A stretch of DNA of 64,000 bases from Streptomyces sp. 130. GTDB taxonomy: Bacteria; Actinomycetota; Actinomycetes; Streptomycetales; Streptomycetaceae. Below are positions 7,108 to 15,111 of this stretch, piece by piece (the first letter of the stretch is position 1; each line of letters opens with the position of its first letter). The DNA is taken from contig NZ_VJNO01000005.1 in the NCBI RefSeq assembly GCF_007096885.1, forward strand, positions 1 to 64,000, given 5' to 3'. The notes beneath the pieces were generated by a model that searched no databases, was not told the origin of the DNA, and was given only the letters and a program-made list of their open reading frames with translations. The position numbers were made by a program, and so were the translations under genes.

Positions 7108-9156
7108 ATGAGTGGTGACGGGCAGAGGGAAGAGCCGTACGACGGTGTGCCCACCGTCGGCGGCCGTACGGCGCCGGCCGATTCGCCCGGTCCGTCGGTT
7201 CCGAGCCAGGGCGTCCCCGGCCACCAGGCCATCGACACCGGCGAGCCGGGCGGAACGGTCCTGCCGGGCCCCTGGCCGCCCGCACCGGTCGAGGACGGCG
7301 GCGCGCCAGGGGCTTTCGCGAGCCCCGGCACGGCACCCGCCGAGACGGCCCCCGCCGTACCGATGCAGCGGGCGCGGCGGGGCTCCGGCACGGCGGTGGC
7401 GGGGCCGTCGGACGCGCAGCTGGTCCAGCGCATGCGGGAGGGAGACGACCTCGCCTACGACGAGCTGTTCCGGCGCCACTCGCAGGCCGTGCGCCGCTAT
7501 GCCCGCACCTGCTGCCGGGACGCGCACACCGCCGACGACCTGACCGCCGAGGTCTTCGCCCGGACCCTGCAGGCGGTACGGGGCGGCAAGGGCCCCGAGG
7601 AGGCGGTGCGCGCCTATCTGATGACGGCGGTCAGGCACGTGGCGGCCGCCTGGACGAAGACCGCGAAGCGCGAGCAGCTGGTGGACGACTTCGCCGCGTT
7701 CGCCCTCCAGGCCGCCCGGTCGTCCGAGGTGTCCGACGACGACACCCTCGACCTCGGCGCGGACGTGCTCGCGATGCATGAGGCCGAGCGGTCGATGGCC
7801 ATGCAGGCGTTCCGCAGCCTTCCGGAGCGCTGGCAGGCGGTCCTGTGGCACACCACCGTCGAGGAGGAGTCGCCCAGCGACATCGCGCCCCTGTTCGGGC
7901 TGACCGCCAACGCGACTTCGGTGCTGGCCAGTCGGGCACGTGAAGGGCTCAAGCAGGCGTACCTGCAGGCCCATGTGAGCCAGGCGCTCACCTCCGGCGG
8001 CGACTGCGCACGCTACGCCGACCGTCTCGGCGCGTATGCCCGGGGCGGGTTGCGGATGCGGGCGGAGCGCGGGCTGCGCGGGCATCTGGACGAGTGCGCG
8101 AAGTGCCGTCTGGCGGCGGGCGAGCTGGCCCAGGTCAACGCCGGTATCCCCGCGCTGCTTCCGGTCGCGGTCATCGGCTGGTTCGCCGCCGGGTACGCCC
8201 TCAAGGCCGCCGGCATCGTGGCGGGAGGTGCGGCCGGTGCCGCCGGGGCGAGTGCCGCGGCGGCGGCGACCGGAGGGGGTACGTCCACGGGAGCGGCGGG
8301 TGGCGCGGCGGCCTCGGAGGGGCTCGGCGCACCGGCCAAGGCCGGCATCGCCGCGGCGGTGGCCGTCGCGGCGGCGGCCGGCCTCGTCTGGGCCCTGGTG
8401 GGCGATGACAGCCCCAGGCCCGAGGCGAAGCCGGTGCCCAAGCCCCCGGCCGTGGCGCCCGCGGTGCCCTCGCCCACACCGCCGAAGCCGACGCCGCCGA
8501 CGCCTGCCACGCCGAAGCCGACGCCCCCGAAGCCCGCACCGTCGGCCCCCGCACCGTCGAGGCCCGCGCCGCCGGCCCCCACACCCCCGAAGCCCACGCC
8601 CCCGCCCGCACCGACGCCGACTCCTCCGCCTGGTCCCGCGCCGACGCCCACGCCTTCACCGAAGCCGACGCCGAGTCACACGCCTCCGGCCCCGACTCCA
8701 CCGCCTCCCGCGCCGGAGCCGGACGTCTACCAGGTCAGCGAGTTGCGCTACACCCTCTTCGGCGACCACACCGCCCCCGAGGTGGTGCTCGGGGAGAGCG
8801 GCTGGGTCTGGCAGCGCTCCGGCTTGTCGGTCGGCGGCACGCGATACGCCCACGGGGTGACCGTCAACAACCGGTCATCGGTGGTCATCCAGCTGAACCG
8901 CCAGTGCACCCGGTACGAGGCCATGGCCGGGGTGGACGACCTCACCCTGGGCCTCGGCGCCGCGCGGTTCTCGGTGTTCGGCGGGGACGGGAGGCGGCTG
9001 TGGCGGTCCCCCGTGGTCCGGGGCAACGAACCGGCCGTGCCGGTCGGGGTGAACGTGGCGGGCCAGCAGCGAATCCGGCTGGTGGTCGAGCCGGAGCGGC
9101 CGTTCGGCGGGGTCGCCCTCGCGGACTGGGCCGAGTCCCGCATCAGCTGTCACTGA
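7108..9156 (+). CDS. ECF sigma factor fused to zinc-finger-like motif, TM segment(s) and NPCBM carbohydrate-binding domain
   Basis: The 682-aa one-component regulator reads in order as: disordered N-terminus (1-97); sigma region 2 (about 100-175, DELFRRHSQAVRRYARTC and DDLTAEVFARTLQAV); sigma region 4 (about 231-290, LPERWQAVLWHTTVEEESPS then DIAPLFGLTANATSVLASRA); an anti-sigma zinc-finger-like HLDECAKC with an upstream Cys (about 300-333); hydrophobic segments at about 350-375 and 411-432; a Pro/Thr/Lys linker (about 433-540); and an NPCBM/NEW2-type domain (about 540-681). A carbohydrate or cell-wall signal sensed outside could free the sigma domain by proteolysis. With one TM the NPCBM is outside, with two it would be inside. 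ATG 7108 is preferred over ATG 7084 because of GGGGGCG eight bases upstream. Confidence 0.9.
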   Translation: MSGDGQREEPYDGVPTVGGRTAPADSPGPSVPSQGVPGHQAIDTGEPGGTVLPGPWPPAPVEDGGAPGAFASPGTAPAETAPAVPMQRARRGSGTAVAGPSDAQLVQRMREGDDLAYDELFRRHSQAVRRYARTCCRDAHTADDLTAEVFARTLQAVRGGKGPEEAVRAYLMTAVRHVAAAWTKTAKREQLVDDFAAFALQAARSSEVSDDDTLDLGADVLAMHEAERSMAMQAFRSLPERWQAVLWHTTVEEESPSDIAPLFGLTANATSVLASRAREGLKQAYLQAHVSQALTSGGDCARYADRLGAYARGGLRMRAERGLRGHLDECAKCRLAAGELAQVNAGIPALLPVAVIGWFAAGYALKAAGIVAGGAAGAAGASAAAAATGGGTSTGAAGGAAASEGLGAPAKAGIAAAVAVAAAAGLVWALVGDDSPRPEAKPVPKPPAVAPAVPSPTPPKPTPPTPATPKPTPPKPAPSAPAPSRPAPPAPTPPKPTPPPAPTPTPPPGPAPTPTPSPKPTPSHTPPAPTPPPPAPEPDVYQVSELRYTLFGDHTAPEVVLGESGWVWQRSGLSVGGTRYAHGVTVNNRSSVVIQLNRQCTRYEAMAGVDDLTLGLGAARFSVFGGDGRRLWRSPVVRGNEPAVPVGVNVAGQQRIRLVVEPERPFGGVALADWAESRISCH

Positions 9157-9199
9157 GGAGGGGGGCCGGCAAGGCCTCTCGGCACGCCGCGCTGCGCAT

Positions 9200-9301
9200 G
9201 TCACGGCAGGCCCGCTGTCACGGCAAGTCCGCAGTCACAGCAGGCCCGCTGTCATGGCAAATCCGCTGTCACAGCAGGCCCGCTGTCACGACAGGTCCGC
9301 G
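9200..9301. repeat. Six tandem 17-bp repeats
   Basis: Six head-to-tail units of consensus GTCACGGCAGGCCCGCT start at 9200, 9217, 9234, 9251, 9268 and 9285, each differing by a few bases. The array fills the gap between the convergent sigma-factor and SARP genes. The last unit runs into the SARP gene and encodes its final residues and stop. No spacers are present, so this is not a CRISPR. Confidence 0.9.
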
Positions 9302-12300
9302 ACGATCTCCCGCAGCAGGGCGATGACGTCGTCCAGGTTCAGCCCGTGGCCCGCCGCGCGCTCCTCCTCGTAGCGGGCGGGGCCCAGTGCCTCGCGGCAC
9401 AGGCGCTCGGCCGCATCGGTCTCGGCCTGCTCCCCCTGGGCCCGCGGGCTCGACGTCCGCCGCCAGTCGTCGGCGGCGGCGGACACGCGGACGGCCACCG
9501 CGTGGTGGCCGAGCCTCGCCAGGACCGACACCGCGCCGTCCGCCAGATGCCCTGTGACGATCTCGGCGCACTGGGCCTCCTTGGCCGCGACGAGCGCCCC
9601 GGTCAGCCCGCGCGCCCCGGCGACGAGACCACCGTCGGGCCCCGGCTCGTGCACCGCGATCCGGGCCGACAGGCCGGCCATCGCCACGGTGAAATGCGAC
9701 GGCGGGCCACCGCGCCCGGCCTCCTCCAGGGCGACCGTGAGCAGTCGGCGGGCGTCCGCGATGGCGCCCCGGTAGTACGCCATCGTGGCGCGCAGGTAGT
9801 GGACGTAGGCGGTGGCGTCGTGGGCCTGGTGGCGTTCGGCCTCGGCCTCCGAGCTGTCCAGCCGCTGGTGGGCGTCCGCCAGGTCGCCGGTGCGGTAGGA
9901 GAGTTCGGCGAGCCGGGCCAGGAGGAACGGGGCCTCGGCGTGGGCGCCGACCTCGCGGGCGAGCAGCAGCGCCTCCTCGTACGCGGTGCGCGCCTCGGCG
10001 TAGCGTCCGCGCATCATGCCCGCCTCGGCCGCCGCGCTCGCCGCCTGGGCGCGCATCCAGCGGTCGCCGATGCGGCGGCTCAGGGTGCGCAGCTCCTCCA
10101 GGTCGTCGTCGATCCCGGGCATGCCGCCCGGCATGTCGACCATCATGTGCGCGCGGAACATCAGGATGACGCCGTACTCCCACAGGCCGCCGAACTCACG
10201 GGCGTTGTCGACCGCCGCGTCGATCTTCTCCCTGATGTCCTCCGGCGCGCCGGTGAGATACGCGGTCATCGGCCAGAGCAGCCCCGGGAACCGGACGCTG
10301 TGGGTGAGCGAGGTGGCGAACGCGTCGGCCACCCGGACCACGAGCGCGTGGAGTGCGGTGTCGTCGTGGGCCATCGCGGACTGACCGCTCTCCGCCGCGA
10401 AGAAGAACCACAGCATGTGCAGGTTCATCCGAGGCCAGTAACGGGGGTCGGACTCGTCGGTGGGCTCGGGGCCGAGCGCACGGGCCTTCCGGGTCCAGGA
10501 CAGGCCCTCGGAACGGTAGTTGCGCAGCCACCAGAACCAGCCCATGCCCAGTACCAGGCGGGCTGCCTCCGCTTCGGAGGAGGCGGCGGGCGAGGTGGTG
10601 CGCTGGAGGGCGGCCCGGATGTTGTCGAGGTCGGTCTCCAGACGCTGGATCCACGGCAGCTGGTCGCCGGAACGCAGGAGCGGATCGGCCTCCTCGACCA
10701 GGGCGAGGAAGTAAGCCGTGTGCGCGCTCTCGGCGGCAGCGCGCACCTCCGGAGTCTCGGCACACCTCTCGGTGGCGTACTCGTGGATCGTCTCCAGCAG
10801 GCGGTAGCGCATCGCGCCGTCCGCGCCCGGGGCGGCGACCACCAGGGACTTGTCGACCAGCGCGCCGAGCAGGTCGGCGGTGTCGGCGGCCGGCCCGCCG
10901 GGACCTGCCGGTGTCCTGATGACCGCTTCGGCGGCGGCCAGGTCCCAGCTGCCCGCGAAGACCGAGACCTGGCGCAGAGCGGTGCGCTCGGCCTCGTCCA
11001 GCAGGTCCCAGGACCAGTCGACAACCGCTCGCAACGTCTGCTGGCGAGGCAGTACGGTCCGGCTACCGCCCGTCAGCAGACGGAACCTGTCGTCGAGCCG
11101 GTCCGCGATCTGACGCGGCCCCAGGAGACGCAGCCGGGCAGCGGCCAGTTCGATCGCGAGCGGCAGCCCGTCCAGCCGACGGCAGATCTCCGCAACGGCG
11201 TCCGCGTCGTGCGGCCCCTGACCGGGGTCGAATCCGGGGCGCACGGCCCTGGCGCGCTCCGTGAACAGGCGGTGCGCGGGGTCGGCGGGCAGGGGGCCGA
11301 CCGGCCGTACGGCCTCGCCGGGGACCGCGAGCGGTTCGCGGCTCGTGGCGAGGACGCGCAGATGCGGGCAGCGGGTCAGCAAGGTCTCGGCCAGTGCGGC
11401 GGCGGCGCCGATGACGTGCTCGCAGTTGTCGAGAACGAGGAGAACGGGCGCGGCGCGGGCGCCATGGCCCAGGCGGTCGACCAGCAGGTCGACCGGGTCC
11501 GTGCGTGGGGGCGCGCCATCGAGGGTGGGGTCCCGCAGCAGGGCGGTCTCGCGCAGCCCGAGCGCGGAGAGCACCGCGCCGGGGACGGCCTCGGGGTCGT
11601 CGACCGGGGCGAGTTCGGCGATCCAGATATCCGGCGGAGGACCGCCGGGGGCGGGGGCCAGCTGTGCGGCGGACTCCTCGGCGAGGCGGGTCTTCCCCGA
11701 GCCGCCGGGGCCGGTGAGGGTGACCAGTCTCGACCGGGACAGGTCGTCGCGGATGGCGCACAGTTCGGGCTCGCGCCCCACGAAGGAGGTCAGTCGGGGG
11801 CGCAGGTTGCTCCGACCGGGTTTCACGTGAAACAACCCGGCTTCGGCGGGCGGGGGCGCCGGGGCGAGGAGTTCGCGGTGGAGGGCCGCCAGTTCGGGCC
11901 CGGGATCGGTGCCGAGCCCGTCGGCCAGGGCCTGCCGCGCGTCCTCGTACGCGGCGAGCGCGTCGGCCTGCCGGCCGTCGGCGCGCAGGGCCCGTATCAG
12001 CTGGGCCCGGAAGCGCTCGTCGTACGGGTGGGCGGCGGTCAGCTCGGTCAGCTCGGCGACCAGGGCGGCGGGCGGGACATCGGCCTCGCCGGGCTCGGCG
12101 ACGAGGGGCTCGGCAAGGGCGGGCGTCCCGCCTCCGCCCGCAGCACTGACCCCGGCGTGCCCCGTACGCGGCGCCGCGTGCCCGGAGTCGAAACCCGTGC
12201 CCCTGCCGCTCCCGGCACCGCCCGTCGCACGGCGCAGGTCCGCCTCGATGCGGCGTTCCAGGGCGGCGAGGCGCTGGGCCTCGGGGCGGAGCGCATGGCT

Positions 12301-12729
12301 CTGGCCCCCGGCGGGCAGGTCGGCCAGGGCCGGGCCGCGCCAGAGGGCGAGGGCGGTACGCAGGGTCCGGGCTGCCTGGTCCGGCGCGCCCGCCTCCAGT
12401 TCGGCGCCGCCCTGCCGGGTCAGCCGCTCGAACACATGAAGGTCGACGTCGTCCGGGCCGGCCGTCAGGCGGTAACCGCCCGGAGTGCTGGCCAGCGCCT
12501 CCCGGCCCAGGACCCTGCGCAGGCGCCCGACGAGGGCCTGGAGCGCGGCGGGCGCGTCGGCGGGGGGATCGTCCGCCCAGACGTCGTCCACCAGATCGGC
12601 CACGGGCACCGGGCGTCCCGGCCGCAGGGCGAGGGCGGCGAGAAGGGCACGCAGCCTGCTGCCGCCGAGGGGCAGCGCGCCACCGTTCTCGTCTCGCGCC
12701 TCGGTGGCGCCCAGGATCAGATACCGCAC
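9286..12729 (-). CDS. Large SARP/AfsR-type transcriptional regulator with NB-ARC ATPase
   Basis: The 1147-aa protein begins with an OmpR-like winged helix (MRYLILGATEARDENGGALP, about 1-95), then a bacterial transcriptional activation domain (about 100-250), then an NB-ARC/STAND ATPase with Walker A GPGGSGKTR (about 339-347) and Walker B VLLVLDNCEHV (about 433), then about 500 residues of TPR-like helices. The architecture is that of AfsR, an ATP-dependent activator that binds direct repeats ahead of its target promoters. GTG 12729 is chosen because the domain starts there. No antibiotic cluster adjoins it, so its role is probably global or unknown. A perfect parS lies inside at 11820-11833, coding for the LFHVK region. 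Confidence 0.92.
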   Translation of the reverse strand: MRYLILGATEARDENGGALPLGGSRLRALLAALALRPGRPVPVADLVDDVWADDPPADAPAALQALVGRLRRVLGREALASTPGGYRLTAGPDDVDLHVFERLTRQGGAELEAGAPDQAARTLRTALALWRGPALADLPAGGQSHALRPEAQRLAALERRIEADLRRATGGAGSGRGTGFDSGHAAPRTGHAGVSAAGGGGTPALAEPLVAEPGEADVPPAALVAELTELTAAHPYDERFRAQLIRALRADGRQADALAAYEDARQALADGLGTDPGPELAALHRELLAPAPPPAEAGLFHVKPGRSNLRPRLTSFVGREPELCAIRDDLSRSRLVTLTGPGGSGKTRLAEESAAQLAPAPGGPPPDIWIAELAPVDDPEAVPGAVLSALGLRETALLRDPTLDGAPPRTDPVDLLVDRLGHGARAAPVLLVLDNCEHVIGAAAALAETLLTRCPHLRVLATSREPLAVPGEAVRPVGPLPADPAHRLFTERARAVRPGFDPGQGPHDADAVAEICRRLDGLPLAIELAAARLRLLGPRQIADRLDDRFRLLTGGSRTVLPRQQTLRAVVDWSWDLLDEAERTALRQVSVFAGSWDLAAAEAVIRTPAGPGGPAADTADLLGALVDKSLVVAAPGADGAMRYRLLETIHEYATERCAETPEVRAAAESAHTAYFLALVEEADPLLRSGDQLPWIQRLETDLDNIRAALQRTTSPAASSEAEAARLVLGMGWFWWLRNYRSEGLSWTRKARALGPEPTDESDPRYWPRMNLHMLWFFFAAESGQSAMAHDDTALHALVVRVADAFATSLTHSVRFPGLLWPMTAYLTGAPEDIREKIDAAVDNAREFGGLWEYGVILMFRAHMMVDMPGGMPGIDDDLEELRTLSRRIGDRWMRAQAASAAAEAGMMRGRYAEARTAYEEALLLAREVGAHAEAPFLLARLAELSYRTGDLADAHQRLDSSEAEAERHQAHDATAYVHYLRATMAYYRGAIADARRLLTVALEEAGRGGPPSHFTVAMAGLSARIAVHEPGPDGGLVAGARGLTGALVAAKEAQCAEIVTGHLADGAVSVLARLGHHAVAVRVSAAADDWRRTSSPRAQGEQAETDAAERLCREALGPARYEEERAAGHGLNLDDVIALLREIVADLS
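11820..11833. other. parS centromere site (ParB binding), intragenic
   Basis: GTTTCACGTGAAAC matches the Streptomyces parS consensus exactly. It lies in the sense region of the SARP gene, in the linker between the BTAD and ATPase domains. parS sites in Streptomyces cluster around oriC and nucleate ParB complexes for chromosome segregation at sporulation. The site is read directly and its function is inferred from the consensus. Confidence 0.85.
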
Positions 12730-12796
12730 GGCACCATTGTGTCCCGCCGGCACCGCCGCTGAGCAGCGGTCGGACGGACCGGGACGCCTGAGGACG

Positions 12797-12946
12797 AACC
12801 CACCCCCGCCCAACCGCGCCCCCGCACACCCAGGGCGAACCCACCCCCAGCACCACCACACCCCCGCACATCCGAGGACCAACCGACCCCGGCCCAACCA
12901 CACCCCCGCACACCCAAGGACCAACCCACCCCCCAGCACACGCCCC
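12797..12946. repeat. About 3.5 imperfect tandem repeats of 42 bp (GC-skewed minisatellite)
   Basis: Units begin at 12797 (41 bp), 12838 (43 bp), 12881 (42 bp) and 12923 (partial). Each starts AACCCACCCCC and contains ACCCCCGCACA. The strand is extremely C-rich on plus and G-rich on minus. It sits in the 270-bp gap between the SARP gene start and the end of the asparagine-synthetase-like gene. I see no gene in this gap. Confidence 0.75.
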
Positions 12947-12999
12947 TCTCACCCGGCACGACCGCGCCGCCCCTCGCCCCGGCGCGCCCGCACCGCCCC

Positions 13000-15111
13000 T
13001 CACCCCTGGAGCGAGCGCCGGGCCTGGACCACACCTCCCGCCACCGCGCGCTGGCGGGGGGCCGCCGTGCCGGTCCAGCAGGTGCCGCGCCGGGAGATGA
13101 GGCGGCGCAGCCACAGTTCCGTGGAGGCGAGCTCGGCGAGGCCGTCCAGGGGCAGCGGTTCCCCCTCGGAGGCCGCGCGCAGGGCCTTGCGGACGACGCG
13201 GGCCTCCACCAGGCCGGCGTCGGCGAGCAGCGGGGCGTCGAAGAGCGCGATCAGCTCGGGCAGGGCGGCGCGCAGCCCGGTCCGGGTCACCGCCGTCGAG
13301 GTGTGCTGCGAGGGGGCGCCCCAGCCCGGGGGCAGTTCGTGGATGCCCGCGCCGGCCAGGACGCGGCGCAGGATCGCCGCACGGGCGCCCGGCTGGACCC
13401 GCAGCGACTCGGGCAGCGCGCGGGCCGCGCGTACGACCTGGTTGTCCAGGAAGGGGGCGTGCAGGCGCTGGCTGCGGATCTCCGCTGCCTGCTCCAGGAT
13501 GCGGTGGTCGGCGGCGCTGCGGGCGAGGGCGGCCCTCGCCCGGGCCTCGCCGGGGCGCTGGACCGAGGAGGGGCGGATCGCCGCCTCCTGAAGGCGAACC
13601 GATACTTCTGCCAGCGCCTCTCCGGTCAGCCACCGGGCGGCCGGCCCCGGTCTCGACCAGGCGAGTGCGGCGAGCGAGGCGTCGGCCGGCGTATCGAGGC
13701 CGGGCGCGAAGCGGTTGGCGTCGGGCAGCCGGCCGGCGGCCGTCTCCAGACCGGCGCGGTAGGACGTGCGGGCCAGCTTGCGGGCCGCCCGGTACACGGT
13801 CAGCGGCACGAACAGCGAATGCGCGGAGGGACCTTCGGCCTTGGCGAGGGCGGCGACCGGGCGCAGCAGGTGGCGGCGGCGGCGGTCCATCAGCAGGTCG
13901 GCGAGGCGGGCCGGGTGTGCGTCGAGCACCTGCCGGGCACCGGCGCCCACGAAGTGATCGGCGCTGCCCGCGGAGAGCCGGCGCCGGTGGCGTTCGGCGA
14001 GGACGAGGGAAGGGGCCGGCTCATCGGTGAGCGGGCCGGCCCCCAGCTCGGCATAGGGCAGGGCCTCTTCGCCGGCCGCGACGACGACGTGGTGCAGCCG
14101 GGGGTTGGCCGCGATGGCGCGGGCCCGTTCGAGTTCGGGTTCGTGGGCGCGGGTCGTCAGGTCGTTGAAGGTGACGGCGAGCAGCCGCTCCCCCGCCCCG
14201 GTGCCGTGGCCCAGGATCGTGCCGGGCAGCCCGGGGAGACCGGCGGCGAGCAGGGCGAGGGTCGCCGAGGCGCTGCCCCCGGAGAGGTCGGCGCCGATGC
14301 CGGGCACGGGGGCGCCCCGGGCGGCGCGGCGTTCGGCCGGGCCCATGCCGGGGACCGGTCCGGGGTCGGGCGGCAGGGTCTCCGGCGCGTGGCGCGGAGC
14401 CAGGAGCCTGGCGCGTACCGCTTCGACCAGGGCGTCGCGCACCCCGTCGACGGCGCTGACCGGGTCGAGCTCGGGCGCGGCCACGGCGAGGGAGGCCACC
14501 GCCTCGTAACCGGTGATCTCCCGCGAGCCCTCGCGGAGGATCAGGGCGTGTCCGGGCGGGATGCGCTTCACGCCCGCGTAGGGGGTGCCGTCCCGCAGCG
14601 CCTCCGGGGTCTCGGGGCAGGCCAGCAGGGCGGCCAGGTGGCCGATGTCGAGCTGGGCCTCGATGAGGTCGGCGAGCGGGAGCGCGGCGGTGGCGTACGC
14701 CGTGCCCCCGGCCCACGGCGTGTAGAAGACCGGGCGGGCTCCGGCGAGGTCGCCTACGACGGTGATCCTGCGGCCGATCTGGACGACGACCGTGTAGCTG
14801 CCGGTCCACGCGGTGAGGTGGCGCAGGGCGCCGCCCCGGGCGGCGAGCAGTCCGACGCGCAGCTGTTCGTCGGTGGCCCCGCAGCAGCCGAGGACGGCGA
14901 GCCGGACCATGGGGGCGCCCTCGGCGGTGTCCACCCGGACGGTGCGGATCTCGTCGGGCCGCCAGTCGCCGACCGCCCAGAGCGGATCGGGGTCGCCCCA
15001 CAGGAGCTGGGAGCCCACGGGGTGCATCGTGCGCCCGTCGTCGCCGCCGCCGACCGCCCCGGCCGTGCCGAAGCTCGCGGCGATACTGCTCCAACCCACC
15101 AACCAACGCAT
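13000..15111 (-). CDS. Asparagine-synthetase-like protein (stand-alone, atypical active site)
   Basis: The 703-aa protein has two AsnB-like halves: an Ntn-type N-terminal half and a C-terminal ATP-pyrophosphatase-like half. It starts MRWLVGWSS, so the catalytic Cys2 of true glutamine amidotransferases is absent. The P-loop usually reading SGGxDS is DLSGGSASATL (about residue 273), with Ala for the Asp. The C-terminal RLHAPFLDNQVV motif is retained. Lasso-peptide cyclases and beta-lactam synthetases are relatives, but no precursor peptide or B protein is nearby. ATG 15111 follows a GGAGGC ribosome site. It may catalyse an ATP-dependent amide bond of unknown type or be a non-catalytic derivative. 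Confidence 0.82.
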   Translation of the reverse strand: MRWLVGWSSIAASFGTAGAVGGGDDGRTMHPVGSQLLWGDPDPLWAVGDWRPDEIRTVRVDTAEGAPMVRLAVLGCCGATDEQLRVGLLAARGGALRHLTAWTGSYTVVVQIGRRITVVGDLAGARPVFYTPWAGGTAYATAALPLADLIEAQLDIGHLAALLACPETPEALRDGTPYAGVKRIPPGHALILREGSREITGYEAVASLAVAAPELDPVSAVDGVRDALVEAVRARLLAPRHAPETLPPDPGPVPGMGPAERRAARGAPVPGIGADLSGGSASATLALLAAGLPGLPGTILGHGTGAGERLLAVTFNDLTTRAHEPELERARAIAANPRLHHVVVAAGEEALPYAELGAGPLTDEPAPSLVLAERHRRRLSAGSADHFVGAGARQVLDAHPARLADLLMDRRRRHLLRPVAALAKAEGPSAHSLFVPLTVYRAARKLARTSYRAGLETAAGRLPDANRFAPGLDTPADASLAALAWSRPGPAARWLTGEALAEVSVRLQEAAIRPSSVQRPGEARARAALARSAADHRILEQAAEIRSQRLHAPFLDNQVVRAARALPESLRVQPGARAAILRRVLAGAGIHELPPGWGAPSQHTSTAVTRTGLRAALPELIALFDAPLLADAGLVEARVVRKALRAASEGEPLPLDGLAELASTELWLRRLISRRGTCWTGTAAPRQRAVAGGVVQARRSLQG

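Noticed and set aside
9200..9301. Repeat array considered as a CRISPR
   Set aside because: The 17-bp units are directly adjacent with no spacers and no cas genes are present.
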